Of a stretch of 64,000 bases of DNA, positions 31,470 to 41,849 are shown piece after piece. The notes under the pieces were generated by a model that was given only the letters and a program-made list of their open reading frames with translations, made no database searches and was not told the DNA's origin. Each line of letters begins with the position of its first letter. Position 1 is the first letter of the stretch. The stretch is from Macrocystis pyrifera (lineage: Eukaryota; Sar; Phaeophyceae; Laminariales; Laminariaceae), in NCBI GenBank assembly GCA_031763025.1, contig JASSKH010000006.1:9917691-9981690 (forward strand), read 5' to 3'. The position numbers and the translations under genes are program-made.

Positions 31470-31775
31470 GGTCATACAAAAGGTGCTGGGGCCCTTTTGA
31501 TAGGAAAATCCGAAAAACCATGAAAGATCGAAATGCGTGCCTAAAAAATACGCGAGACGAAGAAGGCGCACTCAAGCAAGATGAAATCGATGTGCAAACT
31601 GCACTACTTCTTGTAACATGGCCGCGGGTATCATCCTCTCAACTACACATGGGGTTCCCCCCGTTCCGACCACAAACCAAATCGTGGCTACAGACTGTAC
31701 AGCGGTCGCTGTCTGGAGTGCTGCCTGCACCGCCGTACGAAACGCACCAGCACGGTAGTCGTGAACACAGATAGC
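31470..31775 (+). repeat. inverted dispersed repeat, arm 2
   Basis: Mirrors 29925-30275; SINE copy 2 lies between the arms. A 27-base block around TTTTATTTCACAGCAGATGA occurs twice nearby (30938-30962, 31359-31383). Confidence 0.6.
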
Positions 31776-32071
31776 ACTACGTCTGCTGTCGTGCCGGACC
31801 GGTGATGCAGGTACTACCACCAGGTACCACTATGTACCTATATATAAGGACCGTTTTGATTCAAAATTGATATTAAAGGGATTATTATATTTAGGGACAG
31901 AGTGGTACAAAGGGTAGTCGTAGTTTTGGCAGATCGTATCCACCATTTTCGTGAGAAACGCGAGCCAACAGCAAACACAGAACAACCGACAACAACAACA
32001 ACAATAACTAACAGACAGCAGCAGTAGCAACAACTACAGTAGTGCCGAACAACAGCTACAGCAGTAGGGCC

Positions 32072-32103
<32 letters not shown>

Positions 32104-33189
32104 TTTGCCTGCCCGGGCCCAGCCAGGGGCACAACATGATAACCACAATACCCGAAAGCTCGCCTTGCCGAAAGCAGGCTCCAACGCGAACCGCAGCGGC
32201 TCCCGCCCGAGAGTCCGCACATGACAACTCAGTCCCATCGATTTAGCTTAGGGCACAGCAAGAAGATAGCTCAATATATACCTTCACACTGCCAGCACAG
32301 GGAAGCACAACAAAGGGCGTCTCGACAACTGACACAGCTCACCAGGTACAGCAGTACTGCTGTTATACAAGCAGCACGAGTATATTGTGACATCAAGCAG
32401 CACGAGAACAGCCTGGGCACCAATCTGCGAGAGGGTTAAAGCGTGCTGCTGCTGTGCTTAGGTCGCCCACCTGGAAAGAAAATATCGACGATGAACAAGA
32501 CCATAGCAACCCATTTTCTGAGCACGGGAGGGTCGATGAAGGTCTTCTTTGTCACCGCCATTGCTCTCGCTGGCGTCTTTCCGAAATGCTAGGTAGACTT
32601 GCGCCCGGAGTGATGAGAAAGGAGATTGTGGAGTGTCTGGATCAATGCGAATGATCTGCATATCTGCAATCTAAAGGTTGGGTTGCATACTTTTCCGCTT
32701 GGGCGTTATATCTAAGGGGTTGGGGGCCAGGGACTTGAAATTTAAACCAATGGGTGGTCGATTCCCATTGATTTAAACCGTGCAAGCGAGTCCACGTGAA
32801 CCGCGAATAAACTGCGTGAAACCACCGCGGAATGATGTCTTGACCCTCGACCCTCGACTGCGGACGACGTTTGTGAGCACTCGACTCTCGACACCTCGAC
32901 ACTGTCTCGACTCCAGGCATAGCAGCATTGCTAGTCAAATTGTTATACTCTAGGGATACGTACGCAAGTACAAAAAAGTTGTTCCCTCTCGGCTACGAAT
33001 GTATGCACGAAGTACAAGGCGCGAAGCGAGCGATTCCGGCTACGAATGTATGCGCGAAGTACGAAGTACAAGGCGCTTCGCGTCGCGGGCGGTTCCGCCG
33101 CCACGGTCGCCCACAGCTCACACGCTCACAGCACTCAGCACACAGCTGGCGTACATGTACACCTGTGTTGCACTGCCCACTGAACACAA
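31776..33189. other. no recognised gene; (CAG)10 tract
   Basis: An AGC/CAG tract at 32073-32102 has ten units. Two near-copies of CTACGAATGTATGC(A/G)CGAAGTAC occur at 32993-33015 and 33040-33063. Frames are short or low-complexity. Confidence 0.4.
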
Positions 33190-33795
33190 AAAAAGTTCCG
33201 ACAACAAAGCCAATGAAAAACGTCTGCCGCCGTTTTTTTCAAGAAGACTTCACGTTTTTCTGCTCCAGCTCCGAACGTTTCCATCGAGCCAAAATTTGGC
33301 AGGGCAGATATTATATGAGCTCCTTGGTGCACTCCCGTGAGTGTGTCAAAGCGACATAGCACTTTTAGTGTGTTCCTTCGGGGCGAACCTCGTCGATGAA
33401 GTTTGAAAATATGGTTCCAGGCGCTTGAATTTCCAGTTTCTTGTACTACTGCTGCTCCTCCTGTAGCCAAGTTTTTGTTTTGGGCAAATGCCAAAATCAG
33501 GTATACCTGATCCGTTTGAGCCAAAATCAGGTACATCCTAAAACCAAGTAAAAACGCGCGCCACGAGCGGTGTGATGATGCCCATGACAATCCGAAAAAA
33601 AAAAAAATGCGCCTACATGGCCTCCAAAATCTGAATCGTTTTGTTTTCTTCAGGGTGTAGGTACCACAAACTCCACTTGGACCTGCGAAGGGTCACTATT
33701 AATATGCTTCGTTTGTTTCGCCACGGCTGGAGGCGGGAGTGCCACAAGAGTAATAACTCTGGCGCCCCCCCCCCCCGTTGACAGCTTTAAAGCTT

Positions 33796-33990
33796 CTATA
33801 ATAGACCGTCCTCGCGGAACCGCCTGCTCGGCACGAAATTATCTTGCCGTACCAAACCTGAGACCACCTCCACGCGGGGTGGTGCAGACGAAACGCCGAG
33901 TGTCCATGGTGCTGTAAAGAATGCTGTGAACACAGAAAACAACAGAGTACACACAACTGTTACCAATAATAACTGAAGCACATCGCACAC
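33796..33990 (-). pseudogene. second copy of the MITE-borne short ORF
   Basis: 64 codons; residues 1-50 parallel the frame at 15356-15619 (LLLVTVVCTLLFSVF hydrophobic start, then APWTLGVSSAPPRVE). The remainder is shifted, partly by a C run at 33767-33777, and ends early. Confidence 0.35.
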
Positions 33991-34026
33991 CCCAAAGGAG
34001 AAAAAGTGAAACCAGCGTACGCACGT

Positions 34027-34364
34027 TTTTTTTTTTTTTTTTTTTTTTTTTTCATCACTTTCACTTTCCAGCCTAATTCGTAAGAGGTTTTACCCTCGAC
34101 GACCTTCTGGACAAGCCGTGGTCACAGGTGTCTTCCCTTCTCCCCCCCGGTACGTGCCTTTAGTTTTTATCGCGCATAGGGTCCAGCGTTCCCACTGCTC
34201 GTCGATTTTCATCGAATGTAGCTAACTCACGCTCTTGCGCTTTCCGCTAATCAATCTCTTTTATGCAAGTAAAAGCCCCTACGACCATGCACTCGGTGAG
34301 ACTTGAACCCACGAAATTGATCTTGATAGGCACGCGGACCACCTACCAAGCCACCGGGGACGCC
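34027..34364 (-). mobile_element. tRNA-derived SINE, copy 3
   Basis: Head at 34287-34364, body, and a long A tail on the minus strand (T run 34027-34052). It has the clearest tail of the three copies. Inserted in the MULE-like MITE; the empty site in copy 1 spans AGCGTACGTATGTATGCATG (read on the same strand). Confidence 0.85.
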
Positions 34365-35217
34365 GGCTGTATGCATGCATGTATATACGTACTTTTACGT
34401 ACGACGTACGAGTGCAGAGTTTATACGTCAATACAGAAGAATTTCAACCCAGGGAGGGCAGACGCATACGGAGAGAAAATACAGTGTACGTATGGCCTTT
34501 CTGATTGGTTCAAAGTTGGCCAAAATCAGTTGAAAGCTACATAGACAGAGTAGAAAAAATCAGGTGTACCTTGGCCTTTTCGTGCCAAAATCAGTTACAA
34601 TGTCAGCTTGGCCAATAGAAGGGTTCCTGGTGTGTTTTGTACTTGATTTCAGTATGTAACTGTTTTTGGCACGAAAGGCCAGGTATACCTGATTTTGGCA
34701 AAAACCTTTTTTTTTCTGGTGTCGAACGACCAGGCAGGAGAACCCAGAAGCTACTCGTACGTTTCAGTACGTTTCTTCTTCTCGTTCTACACCAGAAAAA
34801 AAATACTTGACTACGTACAAGAAACTGGAAATTCAAGCGCCTGGAACCACATTTTCAACCTTCAGCGACGAGGTCCGCCCCGAAAGGACACTAAAAGTGC
34901 TGTCGCTTTGGCACACTCACGGGAGTGCACCAAGGAGCTCATATAATATCTGCCCTGCCAAATTTTGACCTCGGTTGAAACGTTCGGAGCTGGAGTAGAA
35001 AAACGAAAAGTCCTCGTAAAAAAAAAAACGGCGGCAGACGTGCTTCCATTTGCTTTGTTATCGGGACTTTTGGCAATATCAGCTCTACACTAACAGTAGC
35101 TTCATTCTTCTGTTTTTTTTTACCGCATTTTCTGTTTTACTATTATATGTGTTGTGCGTTGTTGTTTATTATACCAGATTTCAGATTTCGTTGTCAGCCA
35201 TCAGCCCCCGTAGAAAA

Positions 35218-36072
35218 CACGCTTTTCGCGGGTCAGGTCAAGTCTCACGGGTCGGGTCGGGTCGGGTCGGGTCGGGTCAGCACCCGACCCGACCCGTGAG
35301 ATTAAAAAAGTTGTTGACCCGACCCGACCCGACCCGTGATATTTGAAAGTATCCTGACCCGACCCGACCCGACCCGCGAGATTTCAAAACCTCCTGACCC
35401 GACCCGACCCGACCCGCCACCTTCGGATTGACCCGTGAGACACAGGTGTCATGCGGGTCGGGTCACCTTGACCCGTGAGACTATTTATCTTGACCCGCAG
35501 GTCCGACCTGTGGATCCGGCCCGTGGGTCGACACTTCAAAAACAATTTGTTATTCATTTTTGTGCCCACAAACGATATATGGCCTGGCTGTGGTGGGTTT
35601 AAATGGATGCGGGCATGCGTATATGGATTTGGCAGTGTTTTAATGTGGAACAAGACACCAAAGGAGTATTTTTGAGCATTTGTACGAGGAAAGCCTTTGG
35701 GTAAGAGAGCGGGAAGTGCTTTGAGTGTCGGATCCGCGGGCTGGATGCGCGAGTCCGACCCGCGGATCAGCAGAAAACAACACGCGGGTCACGCTGGGCC
35801 GACCCGCGAGTGACCCGTTTCTCGCGGGTCATGATTTGACCCGACCCGTGAGCTTTTCATCACCTCTTGACCCGACCCAATCCGACCCGTGAGATTTGAA
35901 AAACGCTTGACCCGACCCGACCCTATCCGTGAGATTTGAAAACCTCTTGACCCGATCCGATCCGACCCGTGATATTTCGAACACTTCCTGACCCTACCCG
36001 ACCCCACCCGTGACATTTTGAACACCCCGTGACCCGACCCGCGGGTCGGGTCATGACCCGCGAAAAGCCCTG
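35218..36072. mobile_element. hAT-like non-autonomous element rich in GGGTC repeats, copy 1
   Basis: The ends are inverted: GCTTTTCGCGGGTCAGG on the left and TGACCCGCGAAAAGCCCTG on the right. The right end, read inwards, begins CAGGGCTTTTCGCGGG; a CAGGG start is characteristic of many hAT elements. Both flanks hold tandem GACCC/GGGTC pentamers separated by GTGAGATTTGAAAAC-like spacers. The centre (35515-35740) is unique and shared with copy 2. No transposase. The flanking 8 bp are A-rich and only partly matching. Confidence 0.6.
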
Positions 36073-36448
36073 GAAAAAACACGACGGTGGCGAGAGGTGG
36101 TGTGGAAGAGCTCCGCCCAGAGGAAGCGAACGAGACGCATCTTTGAGGATTTGTGATGACGGGAGCATATTTATAGAGGTGAGCACGTTTTTATGTCATG
36201 TTGTACCCAGGGAGTCTGGAGATCAGCGGCCAAGTTAGAGCCTTCTCAGCTATTTAATATTTTTTCTAATACCAAAGACAACAGATGACGTACATTGTAC
36301 GTGAAGTCAAGACCTGCTGCAACACCTGTGTCTTGTGTGAACTACTACGAGTAGAAACAAACTATTCGATTTTCTTGTGTACCCCTGGCCCTCACGTGCG
36401 AAGTGTTGCTGCAGTACACGAGATTGTGCCGGCCGAAATCAATTGGGA

Positions 36449-36597
36449 ATCGAGCCTGTAAGACCTACGCCAATGGGAAAGCGAAGTATTAATAAAAAGT
36501 TTGAATTCCAAAGATACCCGCCAAGCCTGTAAGACCTGCGCCAATGGGAAAGCGAAGTATTAATAAAAAGTTTGAATTCCAAAGATACCCGCCAAAA
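36449..36597. repeat. 71-75-bp tandem duplication
   Basis: GCCTGTAAGACCT(A/G)CGCCAA through AAAGATACCCGCCAA is present twice in direct tandem, differing at one position. Confidence 0.9.
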
Positions 36598-36674
36598 TTT
36601 TTAGAACACGCTTCCTATGCATGGGCTTATAGAAAAAAAAAAGTTCCCAACTTTTGGAAAAGCCTGGAAAAAGA

Positions 36675-37487
36675 AGGGCTTTTTGCGGGGCTGACCGGAC
36701 CCGACCCGCGAAAATTTTGGGACGTGTTGACAAGACCCGACTCGACCCGCGAGATTTTGAAAGCCTCTTGACCCGACCCGATCCGACCCGCGAGATTCGA
36801 AAATCTCCTGACACGACCCGATTCGACCCGACCCGCCACTTTCGGATTGACCCGTGAGACACGAGTCACCTTGACCCGCGAGACCATTTATCTTGACCCG
36901 CAGGTTCGACCTGCGGATCCGGCCCGTGGGTCGACACTTCAAAAACAATTTTATATTCATTTTTGTGTCCGGCAGCGATATATGGCAAGGCTGTAGTGGA
37001 TATGGATGGATGCGGGCATGTGTATATGGATTTGGCGGTGTTTATGTTTGAATAAAATACCAAATGAGTACTATTGAGTATTTGTACGAGAAAAACCTTT
37101 GGGTAAGAGAGCGGGAAGTGATGTAAGTGTTGGATCCGCGGGCTGGATGCGCGGGTCCGACCCGCGGGTCAGCAGAAAACAACTCGCGGGTCACGCTGGC
37201 CAGACCCGCGAGTGACCCGTTTCTCACGGGTCATGACTTGACCCGACCCGTGAGCTTTTCATCACCTCTTGACCCGACCCGACCCGACCCGTGAGATTTA
37301 AAAAGTTATTGACCCGACCCGACCCGACCCGACCCGACCCGTTACATTTGAAAAACTCTTGACCCGACCTGACCCGAACCGCGAGATTTGAAAACCTCTT
37401 GACCCGACCCACCCGACCCGACCCGTGACATTTTGAACACCCCGTGAACCGACCCGCGGGTCGGGTCATGACCCGCGAAAAGCCCTG
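36675..37487. mobile_element. hAT-like non-autonomous element, copy 2
   Basis: AGGGCTTTTTGCGGGG on the left and CGCGAAAAGCCCTG on the right, flanked by GAAAAAGA and GAAAAAAC (6 of 8 positions match). Interior order is the same as copy 1: GACCC arrays, a shared centre (TGGATCCGGCCCGTGGGTCG and onwards), then GACCC arrays again. Confidence 0.6.
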
Positions 37488-38066
37488 GAAAAAACAAATC
37501 TGGGGCCGATGTTGGGCCAAGATCGGCTTGAGAAAAACTCAGGCCGATCTTTGGTTCGAAGCGGCGAGATTCCAGGTCCTCGACAGACATCGATCGATAA
37601 AACCAACGATTGCCTCATGAATTCTGAACGGAGTGCGCTCGTTCGGGGCTCCGACCCACCCTTGGGACACCGTCTTCACGCAACGGCCAGTGACGTGTGG
37701 CGGGCGCTGGCCAGGTGTACGATAAAAAAATAAAAAACAATTAGCCGCTGATGTGTACAAAACAGAAGACAAAAATTCTCGATCCGTCTCGAATGGCAAA
37801 AAACAGGCGTTTTTTTTCAGGTTTGGGGGGATACCGCAGGACGCCGCCGGCAAGCTCTCGCCCCCTAGAGCATGTATTCACTGTCTATCTTCGATGCTGT
37901 CATTTACACTCGTTGTCCTTGCCCGACTCCAAGCGGGTTGGCCGTGGGCTGAGTCTATATCGAGATCGAGCATCTATCGTTGCACGAGCTGATTTTTATC
38001 AGCGTGTTGACAATTCGCAACGAGGGAAAGCAAAATGCGCCGCCTGCAGCCGTTAGAAAAAAAAAA
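37488..38066. other. no recognised gene
   Basis: Short frames only. Ends in an A run (38056-38066) at the left edge of the YR retrotransposon. Confidence 0.35.
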
Positions 38067-38326
38067 ATGTAGGTTCCCGTAGGAAACTGGCGTTTGCGAG
38101 GCGGGTTGAATTCGAGTAACGGAATAGTTTGAATTAGGCCGACGTTCAAGGGTGCGACGCACTCGTCCAGTCTCCAGTCGGCGTAAGACAGCGGAGGCAA
38201 CGAGCTACGAGCACGTCGGAGCGGACGAAGGAGAGAGCTGGCTCGTTCCGTCGCTGGTGGTGGTATCGTAGTATCACAACCTTCGCGTCGTAGAAGACAG
38301 CGAGGCCAACTGGATCGATCGACTTT
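38067..38326 (+). repeat. A1 repeat of YR element 1
   Basis: Begins ATGTAGGTTCCCGTAGGAAA and ends GGATCGATCGACTTT; matches A2 at 46264-46523 over its whole length. It probably holds the promoter and gag leader. Confidence 0.9.
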
Positions 38327-38354
38327 CTCGTGCAGCAACATCGCGGCTTCGCCC

Positions 38355-39711
38355 ATGGGTGACAACGTCAACTCGGCCGGGGAGCTCATCGAGGTCGGCG
38401 GCGGCGCAGACGCCAGGGAGGAAGCCGCGGCTGCCCCGGCAGTAGGTGAGGCTGTCGTCGCCCCGCCCCCCGACGGCCTCGCAGCTGGAGGTGGCTGCGG
38501 ATCTGGGGTGGCCTCGGGCAACAATTCAGAGGGCGAGGCACACCCCGGCCCAGCCCCCCCCGCGGGTATCGACGCCGTCCTACAACAACATCTGCAGGCC
38601 ATAGTGGCGGGGCAGGAAGCCCTCGGGGCACGTATCTCTCACATCGAGCAGGTACAAGCCCAGCAGCAGGCACAGCTGCAGCAGCCGCAGCCGGTCCCAT
38701 ACCCAGGTCCAACCCGCAGGGGGTATTCTCGCGGGAGGGCAGCCTCTACTGGGAGGAGGGGGCTTGATCGCAGCTCAACCCATCCCCCCGCCGCAAGGAC
38801 CCAGCGAGAAGGCTGCGCTCAGCGCGGCGGTAAAAGCCCATGGGAAAGTTACGGCGGACCTGTGGCGGTCCTGGGAAGGCCAGAAGTTCTCCGTGGCGCG
38901 CGGTTGCTTTCACGTGTCCGAGGGGATGTCCCACGGCCTCGTGTGTCACGTTCTGACGACGGTCGCCGGGGCATCGGACGACGCGGTGGAGCAGCTACCC
39001 TCGCTGTCCGGCTTCCTGGTGCAAGAGTTTTGCCCACCCGCGCCAGCGGGCGAGGTACCAACGGACATGCCGGCTGAGATCTACTTCGGCACTTTTATCG
39101 CCGCATTCATGGCCGTCCTCGAGTACGGGATGGAGGACGCCCCGGTGATGTGCACGCACACCGTCAGGACCGTAAGGGAGGCGCTAGGGAAGGTCGAGGG
39201 AGTACTTCGGGCGGATCTGCAGTTTCACCGTCTGGTCCTCGCCCCACACAACGCGCAGGTGCGAGACGTCCTCGCACAGGCCATCAATGCGGACATCAAG
39301 GATGCCATGTACAAGCTCGCCGTCGACGCAGCTGTCGTGCGGAGGCAGCATCCCCTAGTGCCACCCCCACCGGGCGGCGGCCCCTGTCTTCCAGCCTCTC
39401 GCCTTCAAGCAGCTAAGGGCGCTCGTGGAGGAAGGCAGCATAAACAGTCTGGTCGTACGGTTGGAGATGTGGTCCCGCATCCGCGCGACCGCAAAGGGCG
39501 GGGGGGCGGGGAAGCGTAAGACCCCCCCGGCGCCAACGGACGGAAGGCGACCGTCGCGAAGGGCGGGATGGGCGCGGAGGGGGCGGGGGGGACCTCCCCC
39601 AAGCCACGGCCCGCCGCCCTGAGCAACCTGCCCACCAACGCGTGTCGCTACGTGTGGAGCGGTACGGTCCCTTCGGGAGCCGGAGCGGCCAGGGGCGGTG
39701 GCGGCAACTGA
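38355..39711 (+). pseudogene. gag-like protein of YR element 1
   Basis: ATG at 38355 opens an Ala/Gly/Glu-rich N-terminal region, then a glutamine-rich coiled stretch (EQVQAQQQAQLQQPQ). The frame shifts near 38750 into 38764-39519, whose core (AAVKAHGKVTADLWRSWEG ... DMPAEIYFGTFIAAFMAVLE) matches element 2 (MDMPAEVHFATFVAAFMAN at 58947). It shifts again near 39375 and returns to the first of these for the C-terminus ACRYVWSGTVPSG...GGGGN and TGA 39709-39711. The equivalent C-terminal region in element 2 looks like a CCCH finger; here most ligands are gone. Gag binds and packages element RNA. Two frameshifts prevent a full product. Confidence 0.75.
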
Positions 39712-39942
39712 CAATACGGGCCCTGCCGCCAGGCAGGGCCGACCACGGGGGGGGGGGGGGGGGTAGAAGGAGCAAGTACGTTCTTTGCTGACGCCTCGAG
39801 GTCCGTGGGACTTCACCACGTTCCCAAACCCGGATCGGTTTCGCCGGCCCTGTTTCACGGTGAGTATCTGACGCCAAACAGAGTGTGTGGAGGCGAATTT
39901 CGCAGCGTAGAGAGTGATTGCGGGCCACGAACGGGTCGGTAG
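39712..39942 (+). other. conserved reading frame directly after gag UGA, element 1
   Basis: In the same frame as the gag stop, the next 76 codons are open to TAG 39940-39942. Parts match the corresponding post-stop frame of element 2: C-x2-(L/Q)AGPT just after the stop, then F-x-DA-x-R-x-x-G and PGSVSPALFHGE. Differences in the last block are mostly at third codon positions. A poly-G tract (39747-39763) has changed length without breaking the frame. This could be a readthrough extension or an exon. Confidence 0.55.
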
Positions 39943-40194
39943 TTGGAAATGGAGGACAGCAGCGCCGGCGGGTTCGTATTGCAGCGTCGGTGCGCCGCGA
40001 AGAAAAAAACAAAAAGTAAATAAATAAGTAAATAAATCATCGTTGCTTCACCACCCTCCCCTCGCTAGAGCACTCAGACGCGTTGGTTCGTGACGGTAGC
40101 AGGATGAACACGAGTGAGTGCCCCACAGCCAAACTGCGAGGGCTTGCCCCCCCCCCCCCCCGTTTTTTTTTTTGTTTTCCTCTTAGACATGACA

Positions 40195-41560
40195 ACCGTG
40201 AGTAATCTACAGCTGCCCGAGGGCGAGGGCTTGGCCTCCCCGGGGGCTCGGTTCCCCCGCCCGCGCGCGTGTCGACGTTCCGAACCGCGGAAGGCTTACA
40301 CAACCGTCGCCCGAGTGCAAGGGCTAGGTTTCCCCGGGGCTAGGTTCCCTCGTTTGATCAACAGAACACATTTTTCTCTGCCTGCAGCGGCTTGGGTGCC
40401 AGGGCTAGGTTCCCCCTCCCGCGAGTGTCAGCGGTGCCGACATCGCGAGAGGCTCATGCAGCTCGGGTGTCCGGTTACTGTTCGTGTCCAGGGGCTTGGT
40501 TCCCTACCTCCCCCACGTTTAGACGGGACAATAGTTTCACAGACTGCAGCCGCTCGAGGACGAGGGCTGGCTTTCCCAGAGCTAGGTCGTGAGAGACTCA
40601 TTCAGCCTACGTGGGTCCCCGTGTTTTTTTTCCGAGGGCTGGGTTCCCTCCTTTCCCCCTTTCAGACGAGACAACCGTTCACACCGCGTCGCTGCTTGAG
40701 TACGGGGGCTAGGTTCCCCTTCTCGCGAGCGTCTACCGTGCCGGCATCGCGCGGGGCGCTGTCAGATGTGTGGCGTTTAGTTCCGAGGGCTGGGTTCCCT
40801 CTTGTTGCGCGTGTCGGCCGTACCGAGCCGCGGAAGTTCATATAAACATCGCCAGCGCACACCGGTTAGGTTTCCCGGGGCTTGGTTCCCCGTATTGCTA
40901 ACACAACAAAGTCTTACATCCTGCAGCTGTCGAAGTGCGAGGGCCGGGTTTCCCTGGGCTAGGTTCCCCCTCCTGCGAGCGTCGGTATTGCCGACATCGC
41001 GCGAGGTTCACGCAGCGCTGGGTTTGTTTTGTTCCCGTTCGTTTTTCGTTTCCGAGGGCTGGGTTCCCTCCCCCCCCCCCCCCGTGCAGACGGGACAACG
41101 GTTCACAATCAGCAGCCGTTCGAGTGCTAGGGCTAGGTTCCCTAGGCGTAGGCTGCGAGAGACTCATTAGCCTAGGTGCGCTCGTTTTCCGAGTGCTGGG
41201 TTCCCTCCTGTTCCCCGGTCAGACGGTACAACAGTGCACACCTCGTAGCTGGTTGAGTGCGGGGGTTAGGTTCCCCAGGGCTAGGTTCCCCCTTCCGCGA
41301 GCGTCGGCCGGGCCTAGGTCGCGCGAGGCGCAGTCAGCGTTGGGTGTGTTTCGGTTCCGAGGGCTGGGTTCCCTCTTTTCCCGTGCAGACGGGTCAACCG
41401 TTCATAGCCCGCAGCCGCTCGAGTACGGGGGTCGGGTCCCTTAGGTGGGAGTTCCTCTGCCCGCGAGCGTCGGCAGCGCCGACATCGCGGGGGGACTCAT
41501 TCAGTTTGTTCAGGCGTCCGTTTCCGAGGGCCGGGTCCCCTTTTAGTGTTGTTTTCTTTT
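40195..41560 (+). repeat. degenerate hairpin-repeat array between gag and pol, element 1
   Basis: About 16 copies of GAGGGCTGGGTTCCCTC or the variant GGGCTAGGTTCCCC occur at roughly 75-bp intervals (for example 40408, 40636, 40706, 40786, 41055, 41190, 41358). They alternate with GCGAGCGTCGGC...CCGACATCGCG blocks and CAGACGGGACAACGGTTCAC blocks. The core is itself an inverted repeat (GAGGG...CCCTC). No long open frame is kept. I know of no such array in DIRS-order elements. Confidence 0.7.
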
Positions 41561-41849
41561 CCTTCTTTTCGTGCGCCGAGGGGGGGGGGTTCCCCCTTTT
41601 GTCCCCTCCTGACGGAGCCGGTAGGGGGACCTGGGCATACCTCACCGCTCCGGGGGCGTACCCCGAACCAACACACACCAGAACACAAGACAGGAAACCG
41701 AGAACGAAAACATATACACAGAAGGACAGATAACGTCGGTACGGCAGCGGTCTCCCAAACGTGCACAGCCGGAGCCAGAGGGCCGTAATCCACCTTTCAG
41801 GCGAGTTCACCGTACGGACCCGCGTACGGACCGCGAAACAGTGACAGTT

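Larger units (their letters stand above)
33482..34706 (+). mobile_element. MULE-like MITE, copy 2, carrying a SINE
   Basis: Matches 14974-15833 in reverse orientation, with the same AAAATCAGGTATACCTG ends. The flanks TTTTGTTTT and TTTTTTTTT agree at 8 of 9 positions, a plausible 9-bp duplication. About 340 bp more than copy 1 is accounted for by the SINE at 34027-34364. Copy 1 (near 15310-15330) shows the undisturbed site. Confidence 0.85.
33190..35071. mobile_element. foldback element with ~260-bp inverted arms, containing a MITE and a SINE
   Basis: The left arm (33190-33449) begins AAAAGTTCCGACAACAAAGC. The right arm (34816-35071) mirrors it: CTGGAAATTCAAGCGCCTGG inside, GCTTTGTTATCGGGACTTTT at the outer end. 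Between the arms lies the MULE-like MITE at 33482-34706. The arms contain short frames but no motif. Long perfect-type arms suggest a Foldback or Mutator-like element. Confidence 0.75.

Noticed and set aside
38386..40012. Long minus-strand frames over gag of YR element 1
   Set aside because: They are shadows of the GC-rich plus-strand gag, which is supported by homology with element 2.
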